From Thermococcus sp. CX2 (GTDB lineage: Archaea > Methanobacteriota_B > Thermococci > Thermococcales > Thermococcaceae), in the NCBI RefSeq assembly GCF_012027555.1, contig NZ_SNUQ01000003.1:124001-188000 (forward strand): a stretch of DNA of 64,000 nt, read 5' to 3'. Position numbers and translations under genes: made by a program. The notes beneath the pieces were generated by a model. It was not told the origin of the DNA. It searched no databases and saw only the letters and a list, made by a program, of their open reading frames with translations. Shown here one piece after another: positions 45,598 to 54,816 of this stretch (position 1 is the stretch's first letter; each line of letters opens with the position of its first letter).

Positions 45598-45846
45598 TTA
45601 GCTGCTGAGGCCATGTCCGTACTCTGCAATAGAAGGAACTTCTCCATGGAATTCCCCAGTGTTCAGGAGAACTCTGATGATGTCCGGCACGAGAGCCTTA
45701 ATGGCTGGAGGTAAGAGGCCCTCCCCTTTAAGATAGTAGTTCACGACCTCACTCAGTGGGGCGCTTACAAGCTTTCCATTGAAGACGTGAACTACTTTAT
45801 CATCGATCTCGACTATTCTGTCTGAATAGCCGAGCCTAACCTTCAT
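45598..45846 (-). CDS. Small conserved protein, unknown function
   Basis: An 82-residue protein (MKVRLGYSDRIVEIDDKVVH...) with two N-terminal strands and a helical middle (PPAIKALVPDIIRVLLNTGE) and no membrane segment. ATG 45846 follows GAGGTGGGGCG. It is 90 bp downstream of the small membrane protein on the same strand and may share its transcript. No family recognised. Confidence 0.6.
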   Translation of the reverse strand: MKVRLGYSDRIVEIDDKVVHVFNGKLVSAPLSEVVNYYLKGEGLLPPAIKALVPDIIRVLLNTGEFHGEVPSIAEYGHGLSS

Positions 45847-45936
45847 AGCGCCCCACCTCCACTATGGGATTAGTAGAAGAGGGTTTTTAAAATTTAACGC
45901 CACAGAAATGTTTAATAACAAAAGTACCAAAAAGGC

Positions 45937-46188
45937 TCAGAGGTTTCGAACTTCTTCGTCTATAGACTCCTCGAGGGTTCTTTCCCACTCCTCGATATCA
46001 AAGTCAACGAGCTCGCTTTCAAGGTCTTCCTTGAGGCTGGTAACACGTCTCTTGAGGGCGTTCTTGGTCTCTTCGTCGTAGACGACGTAGTATGGGTTGT
46101 TCTTGGCGGAGAAGTAGAGCATTGTCAGCACAATGTTGAGGACTATGAGTATGACCACTACCCCATAGAGGATAACATTATCCATCAT
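45937..46188 (-). CDS. Single-pass membrane protein downstream of MinD copy 2
   Basis: An 83-residue protein with one N-terminal membrane helix (VILYGVVVILIVLNIVLTML) and an acidic cytosolic helix rich in Glu/Asp (EDLESELVDFDIEEWERTLE). Its ATG overlaps the MinD stop (ATGA), so the two are translationally coupled. This suggests it anchors or contacts the MinD ATPase. Function otherwise unknown. Confidence 0.7.
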   Translation of the reverse strand: MMDNVILYGVVVILIVLNIVLTMLYFSAKNNPYYVVYDEETKNALKRRVTSLKEDLESELVDFDIEEWERTLEESIDEEVRNL

Positions 46189-46973
46189 CTCTTCCCTCCA
46201 AACAGTGCTTTGAACACCCTCTTAATAGGACTCTCTGGTTCTGGGGCCTGCCACCTAATGCCAGCAAGCTTTGCTGCGAGCTGTTTGATTGCTATTGCCG
46301 CTGGGCTGGTTGGGTTCTTGATAACGAGCGGGACGCCGTAGGCACTCGCCCTTTTGACCTCGGGGTCCTCTGGTATCATGGCCAGCACTGGAACCTCGAG
46401 GATCGCCTCTATCTCTTCCTGGGTGAGCTCCGTCTTCTCGTTGGTAACCCTGTTGAGGATGGCACCGAGCGGGAGGGTTCCGAGTTTCTCGGCTATGAGT
46501 TTTGTCTTGAGCGAGTCAGTGATAGCTGAGATTTCAGGGTTAGTAACGATTATGAGCTCCTTACCTATGAGGAGAGCCGTAACAGATGTCATCTCAAGTC
46601 CTGCCGGAGCATCGATGAGAACAAAATCCGCCATCTGGCCTATCTCTCTGATGAGCTGCCTGAGTTTCTCCGGCTTGGCCTTCTTTATCTTCTCAAGGCT
46701 GAGACCGCCGGGAATTACTTTAACACCAGCGGGGCCCTCATATATCGCGTCCTTAAGGTCCGCCTCTCCAGCCAAGACGTCGTGGAGCGTTATTGGAATG
46801 TCCTCCATGCCGAGGACGAGGCTCAGGTTTGCCATTGTGATATCCGCGTCCAGCAGGATAACCTCCTTCCCGAACTGAGCCAGTGCAACACCCAGATTTG
46901 CAACCGTCGTTGTTTTACCGGTTCCACCCTTTCCTGACGCAAAAACAATTGAACGGCCTTCCAAAGTTAACAC
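46185..46973 (-). CDS. MinD/ParA-type ATPase (copy 2)
   Basis: About 260 residues with deviant Walker A SGKGGTGKTTTVAN, switch I ILLDADITMANLSLVLG and switch II FVLIDAPAGLEM. A basic C-terminal tail (SPIKRVFKALFGGKR) could be a membrane-targeting amphipathic helix, unlike copy 1. The start is GTG 46973 or, better spaced behind GGAGGTG, TTG 46964. It is coupled to a small membrane protein that may be its anchor. Role likely spatial positioning (inference). Confidence 0.88.
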   Translation of the reverse strand: MLTLEGRSIVFASGKGGTGKTTTVANLGVALAQFGKEVILLDADITMANLSLVLGMEDIPITLHDVLAGEADLKDAIYEGPAGVKVIPGGLSLEKIKKAKPEKLRQLIREIGQMADFVLIDAPAGLEMTSVTALLIGKELIIVTNPEISAITDSLKTKLIAEKLGTLPLGAILNRVTNEKTELTQEEIEAILEVPVLAMIPEDPEVKRASAYGVPLVIKNPTSPAAIAIKQLAAKLAGIRWQAPEPESPIKRVFKALFGGKR

Positions 46974-47139
46974 CTCCAGTATAAGCGGTAACTGCGCCCG
47001 TTCCTATTAAGCCTTTCTGGGTTTCCAATTTTATATGGAGTACAGTTTTTGCGTGTATGGAGTAGGATAACAATACTTTTATTTTTTGCGGTTCATCCAG
47101 CCGAGGAAAAGAAAAGATGGAAGAAAAGCCATTCGTTCC

Positions 47140-47946
47140 TTACTCTTTCTCAGCTTCTTTTTCGAGTTTTGCTCTGGCAACATCTGCGGTCTCAGCTAGA
47201 CTCCTGAAGAGCTTGAGCATCTCCATTGGCAGCGTTAGTACTATTATATTGCTCTTGTCACTGGAGACGTCGCTTATCGTCTGGAGCGTCCTGAGCTGGA
47301 GTGCCATCGGATGTTCGGAGATTATCTCGGCAGCTTCTCTAAGCTTCTCGGCGGCCTGCCTCTCGGCCTCTGCCAGAAGGATTCTTGCTCTCCTCTCCCT
47401 CTCGGCTTCTGCCTGCCTTGCCATGGCCCTCTGCATTCCACTCGGCAGTTCGACATCCTTGATCTCGACGGTGCTGACCTTTATTCCCCACGGATCAGTT
47501 GCCTCGTCGATGATCTTTTGGAGCTGAATGTTGAGCTTATCCCTCTCACTGAGGAGCTCGTCGAGGTGGGCCTGGCCGATCACGCTCCTCAGCGTCGTCT
47601 GGGCAATCTGGCTGGTGGCCATTATGTAGTTGCGGACCTGGGTGACGGCCTTGATCGGGTCAATAACACGGAAGTAAACGACCGCGTTGACCCTGACCGG
47701 GACGTTGTCCCTGGTTATGGTTTCCTGAACCGGAACGTCGAGGACGCGCGTTCTGAGGTCCACTATAATGGCCTTTTCGAATATTGGTATGATGAAGAAC
47801 AGACCTGGGCCTCTTGCTCCGACGATCCTACCAAGCCTGAAGATAACGGCCCTTTCGTACTCCTTGACTATCTTTATGGCGGAGGCCACAATAATCAAAA
47901 CAAACAATAAAACAACGCCCAAAACCATTGTACTAACTGCCACCAT
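47140..47946 (-). CDS. Stomatin-like SPFH protein (p-stomatin)
   Basis: A 268-residue protein with an N-terminal membrane helix ([19 protein letters not shown]), the SPFH domain ([59 protein letters not shown]) and a C-terminal coiled coil ([21 protein letters not shown]). The homologue in Pyrococcus horikoshii (PH1511) is cleaved by its neighbour PH1510. ATG 47946 follows GGAGGGAG and overlaps the protease gene by 14 bp. It probably organises membrane microdomains. Confidence 0.95.
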   Translation of the reverse strand: MVAVSTMVLGVVLLFVLIIVASAIKIVKEYERAVIFRLGRIVGARGPGLFFIIPIFEKAIIVDLRTRVLDVPVQETITRDNVPVRVNAVVYFRVIDPIKAVTQVRNYIMATSQIAQTTLRSVIGQAHLDELLSERDKLNIQLQKIIDEATDPWGIKVSTVEIKDVELPSGMQRAMARQAEAERERRARILLAEAERQAAEKLREAAEIISEHPMALQLRTLQTISDVSSDKSNIIVLTLPMEMLKLFRSLAETADVARAKLEKEAEKE

Positions 47947-49273
47947 CTAAATCTCCCTCCTTCGATACTATAAGTGTGAGTCCTTTAACCTCAACAACCC
48001 TGACCTTCTCCCCCGCTGGAATCCTGCTTCCGTCCTTGCTGATGGCCTTCCAGATCTCCCCGTGGATCCTGACTAGGCCTTCGGGGTTAAGCTCCTGGAT
48101 GACTTTCCCTTCGGCTCCAACTAGCTCCTCCTTGCCTGCTTCCGGTTTTTTCCTCTGGGCCCTCACAACTGCTGCAGCGCCAAAGGCAAAGAAAAGCCCC
48201 AGCAGTATTGCCATGACGATGATGATTATCCTGAGCGTTTCATAAAGGGCGCCGCTCACCAAGTACTCACCCCCTCCTTTGCCAAAGAGCATTGTACCTC
48301 CAAGGATGAACGTAATAGTCCCTGCCACAGTGAAAAGGCCAAAGGTTGGCGTCAGGGCTTCGGCTATGAAGAATATCATCGCGAGGGCTATCAGAAGAAG
48401 CCCGGCGCTACTGTAGCCGAAGTATCCGAGGCCTATCAACCCAAGCACCAGCATTATGGCACCGATGGTCTCGGGCACATGCCATCCTGGAGTAAGAAAG
48501 CCGAATATTAGTCCTATGAAGCCGAGGTTCAGCAGTACGTAAGCTATCGTCGGGTCGGTTATGTATTTGATAACAGTATCCTTGAAGGACGGCTCCAGGT
48601 ATACGACACGGGCGTCCCTGAGGTGCAGAACCACCTTTCCTCTGTCTTTAACTGGAATCTTCGTCTCCATTCCATCCGCCTTCTGGAGAAGGTCGTTAAC
48701 GTCCGTTGCTATGACCTCTATGACACCATACTTAAGGGCCTCTTGCGATGTAACACTTCTGTCTTCAGTTATGAACTGTTCTGCAAGGGTAGCGTTCCTT
48801 CCGCTCATCTCGGCCAGCTCGCGCAGGTACGCTATGTAGAAGTTGACTATCTTGGGGGGTGCCTCTACTATGCTTCCGTTTGCACCGTAGCCGAGTATTG
48901 GCCTGCAGGCCCCAATGACGGTTCCGGGAGCCATGGCTATCAGGTGAGAGCCCAGGGCTATATACGTCCCCGCGGAAGCGGCCATTCCCCCTGAGGGATA
49001 GACGTAGATTATAACTGGAACCTTGGCGTTCTGTATCCTCATCACTATCTCCTGCATGGCGTCGGCCCTTCCTCCGGGAGTGTTGAGCTCGATGATGATC
49101 GCCGATGCATTGGCCTTCTCCGCCTCGGTGATGTACCTGTCGAACTGATCCACGGTGTAGCCGGTTATCATGCCGTCTATTTTGGCAACATAAACCGTGT
49201 TGCCCTGAGCGTGTGCAGTGGGGAGAAGCATTGCAAACAAGATGAGTACTATCAGTGCAGTTTTGAACCTCAT
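47933..49273 (-). CDS. STOPP/NfeD membrane serine protease
   Basis: A 446-residue protease specific for stomatin partners. It has a signal peptide ([18 protein letters not shown]) and a ClpP-like domain with nucleophile Ser100 ([10 protein letters not shown]) and Lys141 (APPKIVNFY). These are three residues offset from the Ser97/Lys138 dyad of P. horikoshii PH1510. Several membrane helices (about 235-370) follow, then a cytosolic NfeD OB-fold ([16 protein letters not shown]). Start ATG 49273. It forms an operon with the stomatin gene. Confidence 0.95.
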   Translation of the reverse strand: MRFKTALIVLILFAMLLPTAHAQGNTVYVAKIDGMITGYTVDQFDRYITEAEKANASAIIIELNTPGGRADAMQEIVMRIQNAKVPVIIYVYPSGGMAASAGTYIALGSHLIAMAPGTVIGACRPILGYGANGSIVEAPPKIVNFYIAYLRELAEMSGRNATLAEQFITEDRSVTSQEALKYGVIEVIATDVNDLLQKADGMETKIPVKDRGKVVLHLRDARVVYLEPSFKDTVIKYITDPTIAYVLLNLGFIGLIFGFLTPGWHVPETIGAIMLVLGLIGLGYFGYSSAGLLLIALAMIFFIAEALTPTFGLFTVAGTITFILGGTMLFGKGGGEYLVSGALYETLRIIIIVMAILLGLFFAFGAAAVVRAQRKKPEAGKEELVGAEGKVIQELNPEGLVRIHGEIWKAISKDGSRIPAGEKVRVVEVKGLTLIVSKEGDLDGGS

Positions 49274-49364
49274 CCCAACCGCCTATTATTAATACCACTA
49301 CATAGTTTAAATCTTTTGCCTATCTTCCAAAAGTGATTTATAGGTTCAAGGCCAACCCCAGACC

Positions 49365-49673
49365 ATGAGCCTGAGAACGCTCGTCAAACTTTACAGGGTC
49401 TCCAAGGGCGGGGAGAAAATAAGGAAAGCCTGGGAGCTCGTCCGTGAAGCGGCCAAATACTCTCACAACGAGCCCTACTGGGACTTTCTGAGGGAGACCT
49501 TCGACGTCCGCGCCGAGGAAATTAAGGATGCGATGCGCTTTCTGGAAGAATCCGGCGAGCTTGAAATCAAACGCTCCGTCGACGGCAAGAGGCTCTATGT
49601 TTCGACGCTAAAGGATATAAAGGAGAATCCAGTAAGGCTCGACCGATGGCTGAGGTTGACCTCAAAAAAGTAA
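49365..49673 (+). CDS. Small winged-helix-like protein
   Basis: A 102-residue basic protein (MSLRTLVKLYRVSKGGEKI...). The middle reads like a winged helix-turn-helix (FDVRAEEIKDAMRFLEESGELEIKRS, then a hairpin VDGKRLYVST). It could be a DNA-binding regulator. Its 3' end overlaps the start of the AlkA-like gene by 28 bp, so the two are co-expressed. Confidence 0.7.
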   Translation: MSLRTLVKLYRVSKGGEKIRKAWELVREAAKYSHNEPYWDFLRETFDVRAEEIKDAMRFLEESGELEIKRSVDGKRLYVSTLKDIKENPVRLDRWLRLTSKK

Positions 49674-50476
49674 CCCACGAGATGATAAGGAACGGCACGT
49701 GGAAGTACGAGAGTGGAGTATTTTGGCAGGCCTTAGAGATAGGCATGGTCGGCTTCGATGGGGAGAACGTCATATTTCCAGACGAGTGGGGTAGAAAAGA
49801 GCGGAAAGATGCAAGGAAAAAGCTGGTCTTCATCCTCGGCCTTGATACTGACTTGGACTCCTTCTACAATGAAATAGCCGACTCAAAGTTCGCCTTTCTC
49901 ATCGAGGAATTTTATGGCCTAACCGTTCCGGCGGCGCCGAGCCCTTACCAGGCCTTGGTTGAGGTCATAGCCCAGCAGCAGGTTAACTTCGAATTTGCCC
50001 AAAGGACTATAGCGAACCTCGTTCAGCTGGCCGGCAAAAGGATTGGTGACCTTTACGCCTTCCCGAGCGCTGAAAAGATAACGTCGCTGAGTGAAGAGGA
50101 GCTTAAGAAGGCAAAGCTCGGCTACCGCGCGGGATACATAAAGTCCCTCACGGAGCTCTACCTCAATGGCGAGCTGAACCTCGAGCTGTGGGACTGGAGC
50201 GAGGAGGACGCTATTAAATACCTCACGAAGTTCCGCGGAATCGGGAGGTGGAGCGCCGAGCTGTTCTTAGCCTATGGGCTGAGGAAGAACACATATCCCG
50301 CGGGCGACCTGGGGCTGAGAAGGGGGATAGCAAAGATTTTTGGAATGAGGGTAAAAGAGGTCAAGGAGAAGGACGTGAGAGAGCTCATCGAACCCCACGG
50401 TAAGTGGAAAGGGTTGCTGGCTTTCTACGTTCTCTGCTACGACAGGAAGACGGAGATGGAGCGGAAGAGAAAATGA
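49646..50476 (+). CDS. AlkA-like DNA glycosylase (HhH-GPD)
   Basis: A 276-residue base-excision-repair glycosylase. The helix-hairpin-helix GPD motif is KFRGIGRWSAELFLAYGL, with the catalytic aspartate in YPAGDLGLRRG. QALVEVIAQQQVNFEFA is the conserved helix before it. There is no FeS cluster, so it resembles AlkA (alkylated bases) more than Nth/MutY. The start overlaps the preceding wHTH gene, and its stop overlaps the next start (ATGA). Confidence 0.9.
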   Translation: MAEVDLKKVTHEMIRNGTWKYESGVFWQALEIGMVGFDGENVIFPDEWGRKERKDARKKLVFILGLDTDLDSFYNEIADSKFAFLIEEFYGLTVPAAPSPYQALVEVIAQQQVNFEFAQRTIANLVQLAGKRIGDLYAFPSAEKITSLSEEELKKAKLGYRAGYIKSLTELYLNGELNLELWDWSEEDAIKYLTKFRGIGRWSAELFLAYGLRKNTYPAGDLGLRRGIAKIFGMRVKEVKEKDVRELIEPHGKWKGLLAFYVLCYDRKTEMERKRK

Positions 50477-50805
50477 ACGAAATTCGGATAGTCTTACCCC
50501 GTGAGAAGTTCAAATCTCTGAAGGGCAAAGACATTGAAGCCCTTATCAAAGAACACCTTCCAAAAGTTGAGGAAACGTTGAAAGCCGAGCGCGAAGAGAT
50601 TTTGGGGGAGAAAGTTAAAGCGCTGGAGGAGAAGCTCCGCGAGATGGAGAGCGAGCTTGAGGAGCTGAGAGAGTTTTACGAGAAGGCTTTGAAGGACAAA
50701 GAGCTCATGATGGCCGAGAGGGACAAGCTAAGGAAGGAGAACAAGGAGCTGAGGAAGCAGCTTGAAGAGAAAAAGAAAGAACTGGAGAAAGTTCACAAAT
50801 CGTGA
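50473..50805 (+). CDS. Coiled-coil protein following the glycosylase
   Basis: A 110-residue protein starting at ATG 50473, overlapping the glycosylase stop (ATGA). The first about 40 residues (MNEIRIVLPREKFKSLKGKD, IEALIKEHLPKVEETLK) have a strand-helix-helix look. The rest is an unbroken charged coiled coil (about 45-108) of Glu/Lys heptads (VKALEEKLREMESELEEL). A dimer is likely. It shares its start motif MNE(I/V) and general plan with the next gene. No family known to me. Confidence 0.7.
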   Translation: MNEIRIVLPREKFKSLKGKDIEALIKEHLPKVEETLKAEREEILGEKVKALEEKLREMESELEELREFYEKALKDKELMMAERDKLRKENKELRKQLEEKKKELEKVHKS

Positions 50806-50823
50806 ACGATTCGTTTATGGAGT

Positions 50824-51228
50824 GTGAACGAGGTGAAGCTCGTCATTAAACCCGAGAAGGGCTTCGGCAAAATCGAAATCGAGCTTGGCGAGGAGCTCTG
50901 GAGTGGAATTAAGAAGCTGAGCGAGAAGTATGCTGTCCCGCCGGAGAGGGTAATTGAAATCGCTCTCCTTGGTGAGTTTAAGATGCCCAAAGGGGAGCTT
51001 GAGGAGCTTGAGAAGAAGGTTGAGGAGCTTGAGGAGAAGGTGTGGGAGCTGGAGAAGGAGTACGCTCCGCTGCGCTTCAAGGCTTACGGCGTGAGCGAGG
51101 ACAACAAAATCCTGGCAATCGAGCTATCCGGCCTTATCGCCGAGAACAACCAGCTCAAGCGCTTTTTGAGGCTCAAGCCAGAGCGCAACCTCGAGCTGAG
51201 AAAGCTTATATCCTACTACCTCCAATGA
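50824..51228 (+). CDS. Ribbon-helix-helix-like protein with coiled coil
   Basis: A 134-residue protein from GTG 50824. Residues about 15-50 fit a ribbon-helix-helix DNA-binding fold: strand KIEIELGEELWSGIKKLSE, turn YAVPPERVIEIAL. A short coiled coil (KGELEELEKKVEELEEKVWE) and a helical C-terminal domain follow. It is 18 bp after the previous coiled-coil gene, in the same operon as the glycosylase. It could be an autoregulator (inference). Confidence 0.7.
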   Translation: MNEVKLVIKPEKGFGKIEIELGEELWSGIKKLSEKYAVPPERVIEIALLGEFKMPKGELEELEKKVEELEEKVWELEKEYAPLRFKAYGVSEDNKILAIELSGLIAENNQLKRFLRLKPERNLELRKLISYYLQ

Positions 51229-51232
51229 ACGA

Positions 51233-51294
51233 CCGCGGATGATGACAGCGAATTGCACCGAGCTTAGTGATGACGAGGACTGGCCCTGACGCCG
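51233..51294 (+). ncRNA. C/D-box guide sRNA (predicted)
   Basis: On the plus strand: box C ATGATGA (51239-51245), a 17-nt region, D' CTTA (51263-51266, a common variant), directly followed by C' GTGATGA (51267-51273), a guide of exactly 12 nt (51274-51285) and D CTGA (51286-51289). GCGG before box C and CGCC after D could pair as the terminal stem. The D guide would pair with GGCCAGUCCUCG and the D' guide with CUCGGUGCAAUUCGCUG. It lies just after the RHH gene and may be processed from that transcript. Confidence 0.82.
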
Positions 51295-51349
51295 CCCGGG
51301 GAGGCGGGTGACGAATCCAAGACGGGATGAGGAGAACCGATGATATACC

Positions 51350-51841
51350 CTATGAGCGCCGACGCCTCCTCGGGCGCTTTCTTGGAATGAGCCTCACGGG
51401 GCTTCCGCAGTCTGGGCAGATTCCGTCAGGAGGCTCACTTGTGAACTTCCTCCCGCAGCCGATGCAGACGTAGCTCCATCTTATAACGCGCTTTATGCCC
51501 CTTTTGAGCGTTTTGAACTCGATGCCAAGCGTTTTGGCGATGTTCTGCAGGTTGTAGTCGTCGGTGAAGAGGACAGCCCTGAGCTCATAGGCCAAGGCGA
51601 GGATTTCTACATCTGCCTCGCTCAGCTCCCCGAGCTCGCCGGTTCTTTTGGCCGCTTCCTTAACTGCCTCGATGCTCTCACGCGAAGGCATCAGCACTCT
51701 AACCTTCCCCGCGTTGATCAGGCCCTCCAAGAAGAGCTTCGACTCGGGGTCTTTGACCTCCTCCACCACCTTGGGGGTAGTTACACCTTCGACGTCAATC
51801 CCCTGGATGAATATCGCGGCATCGATGACCTGAACCTTCAT
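51350..51841 (-). CDS. nob1: rRNA maturation endonuclease Nob1
   Basis: Nob1 cleaves the 3' end of 16S rRNA precursor in archaea. The 163-residue protein has a PIN domain ([41 protein letters not shown]) with the acid cluster, and a zinc ribbon [21 protein letters not shown] very basic tail ([11 protein letters not shown]) probably binds RNA. ATG 51841 begins the first strand. It sits beside a predicted guide RNA, but on the other strand. Confidence 0.94.
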   Translation of the reverse strand: MKVQVIDAAIFIQGIDVEGVTTPKVVEEVKDPESKLFLEGLINAGKVRVLMPSRESIEAVKEAAKRTGELGELSEADVEILALAYELRAVLFTDDYNLQNIAKTLGIEFKTLKRGIKRVIRWSYVCIGCGRKFTSEPPDGICPDCGSPVRLIPRKRPRRRRRS

Positions 51842-51900
51842 GGTCAAAACTCGGAGAAACCCTTTTTTAGATTTCTGTCGAAATGAACCCGGTGATGGAA

Positions 51901-52668
51901 ATGAGGGTCGACCTTAACTCAGACCTGGGTGAGAGCTTCGGCCGCTACAAACTCGGCCTCGACGAGGAGGTCATGAACCACATAACCAGCGCCAACGTTG
52001 CCACCGGCTGGCACGCTGGAGACCCAATCGTCATGAGGAAGACCGTCAGACTTGCGAAGGAGAAAGGCATTGCCGTCGGTGCCCATCCGGGTTATCCAGA
52101 CCTCATGGGCTTCGGGAGGAGGTACATGAAGCTTGCCCCCGAGGAGGCCAGGAACTATATCCTGTACCAGATCGGCGCGCTTTATGCCTTCATAAAGGCT
52201 GAAGGAATGGAACTCCAGCACGTCAAGCCCCACGGCGCGCTCTACAACGCCCTCGTGAAGGACGAGGAACTCGCTAGGGCGGTCATGGAGGGAATAGCGG
52301 ACTTCGACAAAGGGCTGATCTTCGTAACGCTCTCGGGTTCAAGGGCGGCCGAAATAGCTGAAGAGATTGGACTAAAGGTTGCGCACGAGGTTTTCGCAGA
52401 CAGGGCCTACAACCCGGACGGCACGCTTGTTCCAAGGGGGAAACCAGGGGCGGTGATACACGACAAAGAGCTCATAGCCGAGCGCGTTATCTCTATGGTG
52501 AAGGACGGCGGCGTTAAGGCCATCAACGGGGAGTGGATTGAGCTCAGAGCCGACACAATCTGCGTCCATGGGGACAACCCGAAGGCTGTGGAGATAGCAG
52601 CTTATATCAGGCGCATCCTCGAAGAGGAAGGCGTCAAGGTAGTACCGATGGGTGAGTTCATAAGGTGA
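51901..52668 (+). CDS. pxpA: 5-oxoprolinase subunit PxpA (LamB/YcsF)
   Basis: PxpABC hydrolyses 5-oxoproline, a damage product of glutamine/glutamate that forms readily at high temperature. The 255-residue protein has the LamB/YcsF start [54 protein letters not shown] and [15 protein letters not shown] 51901 follows GGTGATGGAA. It is the first gene of a three-gene operon. Confidence 0.95.
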   Translation: MRVDLNSDLGESFGRYKLGLDEEVMNHITSANVATGWHAGDPIVMRKTVRLAKEKGIAVGAHPGYPDLMGFGRRYMKLAPEEARNYILYQIGALYAFIKAEGMELQHVKPHGALYNALVKDEELARAVMEGIADFDKGLIFVTLSGSRAAEIAEEIGLKVAHEVFADRAYNPDGTLVPRGKPGAVIHDKELIAERVISMVKDGGVKAINGEWIELRADTICVHGDNPKAVEIAAYIRRILEEEGVKVVPMGEFIR

Positions 52669-52672
52669 GAGC

Positions 52673-53359
52673 ATGGTGGAGTTTAAACCGGCCGGCGACT
52701 CAGCGCTCGTTATTTCCTTCGGCGAGGTCATAGATGAGGAAATAAACAAAAAAGCCCACGCCGTGGCGAGAGCCATTGAAAAGGCCAGTCCGGAGTGGCT
52801 CGTTGAGGTAGTCCCGACGTACTCAACCGTTTACGTATACTACGATCCGCTCATGGTGAGCTATACAGAGGTCGTCGAGGCAGTGAAACCTTTCCTCTCC
52901 GCTGAGCCGGATGATGAGAAGTCGAGAATAGTCGAGATTCCAACGGTTTACGGCGGTGACTTCGGGCCCGACATCGAGTTCGTCGCTCAATACAATGGCC
53001 TCAGCGTGGATGATGTCATCGAGATTCACTCGAGGCCACTCTACAGGGTCTACATGCTCGGCTTCACTCCGGGCTTTGCCTACCTGGGTGGAATGGACGA
53101 GAGGATAGCCACTCCCCGCCTAGAAAAACCGAGGCTGAAGGTTCCCGCCGGGAGCGTGGGCATAGCTGGAAAGCAGACGGGCATATATCCCCTCGAAAGT
53201 CCCGGCGGCTGGCGGCTTATCGGCAGAACTCCCCTGAAGCTTTTCGATCCGAGGAAAGACCCACCAACGCTTCTCCAGCCTGGCGACTACGTGAAGTTCG
53301 TACCGATAAGTGAGGAGGAGTTCTGGGAGCTATACAGCGGAGGGATGATAAATGATTGA
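52673..53359 (+). CDS. pxpB: 5-oxoprolinase subunit PxpB (KipI-like)
   Basis: The 228-residue KipI-type subunit, with family motifs FKPAGDSALVISFGE, IPTVYGGDFGPDIEFVA, GFTPGFAYLGGMD, RVPAGSVGIAG-like VPAGSVGIAGKQTGIYP and SPGGWRLIGRTPLKLFD. It starts 4 bp after pxpA and its end overlaps pxpC by 8 bp. Acts with PxpC as the ATP-dependent ring-opening part. Confidence 0.95.
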   Translation: MVEFKPAGDSALVISFGEVIDEEINKKAHAVARAIEKASPEWLVEVVPTYSTVYVYYDPLMVSYTEVVEAVKPFLSAEPDDEKSRIVEIPTVYGGDFGPDIEFVAQYNGLSVDDVIEIHSRPLYRVYMLGFTPGFAYLGGMDERIATPRLEKPRLKVPAGSVGIAGKQTGIYPLESPGGWRLIGRTPLKLFDPRKDPPTLLQPGDYVKFVPISEEEFWELYSGGMIND

Positions 53360-54347
53360 GCTCCTTAATGTCCCATCACTCCTAACTATTCAGGATCTCG
53401 GTAGATTCGGCTATAGAAAGCTCGGTGTCTCCACGAGCGGCGTCATGGACGAGGTGAGCGCGAGGTTAGCTAACTACATAGTTGGTAATCCGGATAACGC
53501 CCCGGTTCTCGAGTTTCTTCTGGCCGGGCCGACCATCCGCTTCAACGCCTCAGCCGTCTTTGCCGTCGCTGGGGACGTGGAGGTTAAGCTCAACGGCGTT
53601 CCCATAGAACCCTGGAGGAGTTACTGGGCAAAGCGCGGCGACGTTCTGGAAGTTGGAACGCTGAGGAGCGGTCTATACGGCTATATCGCTTTCGCTGGAG
53701 GGATTAAGTGCGAAAGGCTCCTCGGCAGCTGCTCGACCTATACGCGGGCAGGCCTTGGCAGGCCTTTAAAGGCAGGCGATAGGCTAACGCTCGGATACGC
53801 CCTTCTAACGGGTAAGGAAGGTAGAGTTCTTCCCCGGGAGCTGAGGCCCGATTATTCGGCAAAGGAGAAAGTTATCCGAGTGATCCTCGGACCGAACCTC
53901 GACCACTTCACTGGGGAGGGAATAGAAACTTTCCTGAGCGGGTCCTACGCCGTAACGCCCGAATCGGATCGGATGGGTTACCGCCTCGACGGGCCTCAAA
54001 TAGAGCACTCGGAGAAAGGCGCCGACATTGTGACAGACGCCGTTCCAATCGGCTCAATTCAGGTTCCAGCAAACGGAAAGCCGATAATCATGATGGCCGA
54101 CTGCCAGACCACTGGCGGCTACGCGAAGATAGGGGTGGTTGCCCGCGTTGATGTCCCCCTCGTCGCCCAGAGCAGGCCAGGTGAGAGGCTGAGGTTCAAA
54201 GCGGTGAGCGTTGAGGAGGCACAGGAGCTCTTGAGGAGACGTGAGAGAACCATGAAGGCAATCAGAAAGGCCTTTGAAGGAGAGGCAAGGGTCTACAAAG
54301 TTTTGGCTGGTGGAAAAGAGTTCGTGGCTTTTGTGGAAAAAGATTAA
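53352..54347 (+). CDS. pxpC: 5-oxoprolinase subunit PxpC (KipA, biotin-carboxylase-like)
   Basis: The 331-residue subunit has LTIQDLGRFGYRKLGVSTSG, VLEFLLAGPTIRF, FAGGIKCERLLGS, VTPESDRMGYRLDGP and QTTGGYAKIGVVARVD, all typical of the KipA/AHS2 family. Overlap with pxpB and the shared strand show one operon. Its stop is 7 bp from the convergent UPF0179 gene. Confidence 0.95.
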   Translation: MIELLNVPSLLTIQDLGRFGYRKLGVSTSGVMDEVSARLANYIVGNPDNAPVLEFLLAGPTIRFNASAVFAVAGDVEVKLNGVPIEPWRSYWAKRGDVLEVGTLRSGLYGYIAFAGGIKCERLLGSCSTYTRAGLGRPLKAGDRLTLGYALLTGKEGRVLPRELRPDYSAKEKVIRVILGPNLDHFTGEGIETFLSGSYAVTPESDRMGYRLDGPQIEHSEKGADIVTDAVPIGSIQVPANGKPIIMMADCQTTGGYAKIGVVARVDVPLVAQSRPGERLRFKAVSVEEAQELLRRRERTMKAIRKAFEGEARVYKVLAGGKEFVAFVEKD

Positions 54348-54354
54348 AGGAGGG

Positions 54355-54789
54355 TTAGTCCTTTTTCCTCATGACCTTGACGATCTTGTAGTGCTTCCCA
54401 TTGCACTCGATGTCGCCTAAGACTTCGATTATCTTGACGCTGTCCCCCTCAAAGAGCCCCTCTGGCCTGAAGAGATCCTGCTTTTCTGGGTCGTCGCAGT
54501 CGGCGAAGCCGAGCTTTATCACCGAGCCTGCTATGGCCAGCCTCGGCTCTATCGCTATCTCCACCGATGGTTCCACCACTTCAACGACCCTTACCTTGCC
54601 CTCGTGGAGCGGACAGGAGTGCGAGGGCATGCTCCTTACGCGCAGAATCTTGTAGCGCCTTCCTGGCTCAAGGTTTCCAACGCAGACCCCTGCGAGCTTA
54701 CAGGTCCTGCACGGTTCTGCTGGGCCGTAATATATGAATTCAACACCAGGCCTTGCCAGCTTTTCTCCGACTAACGTGATTATTGCCAT
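54355..54789 (-). CDS. UPF0179-family protein
   Basis: A 144-residue archaeal protein. Cysteines [10 protein letters not shown] and a later Cys/His pair (SHSCPLHEG), plus [10 protein letters not shown], suggest a metal site, possibly zinc or iron-sulfur. The rest is beta-rich ([26 protein letters not shown]). Assignment to UPF0179 is from memory of the Cys spacing and length. Function unknown. ATG 54789 begins the first strand. Confidence 0.8.
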   Translation of the reverse strand: MAIITLVGEKLARPGVEFIYYGPAEPCRTCKLAGVCVGNLEPGRRYKILRVRSMPSHSCPLHEGKVRVVEVVEPSVEIAIEPRLAIAGSVIKLGFADCDDPEKQDLFRPEGLFEGDSVKIIEVLGDIECNGKHYKIVKVMRKKD

Positions 54790-54816
54790 TCCAAACACCT
54801 CCGTGAGTGATGATCG

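Noticed and set aside
36000-48000. cas genes near the CRISPR array
   Set aside because: Genes on both sides are recognisable housekeeping enzymes; Hef and the GIY-YIG protein are not Cas proteins.
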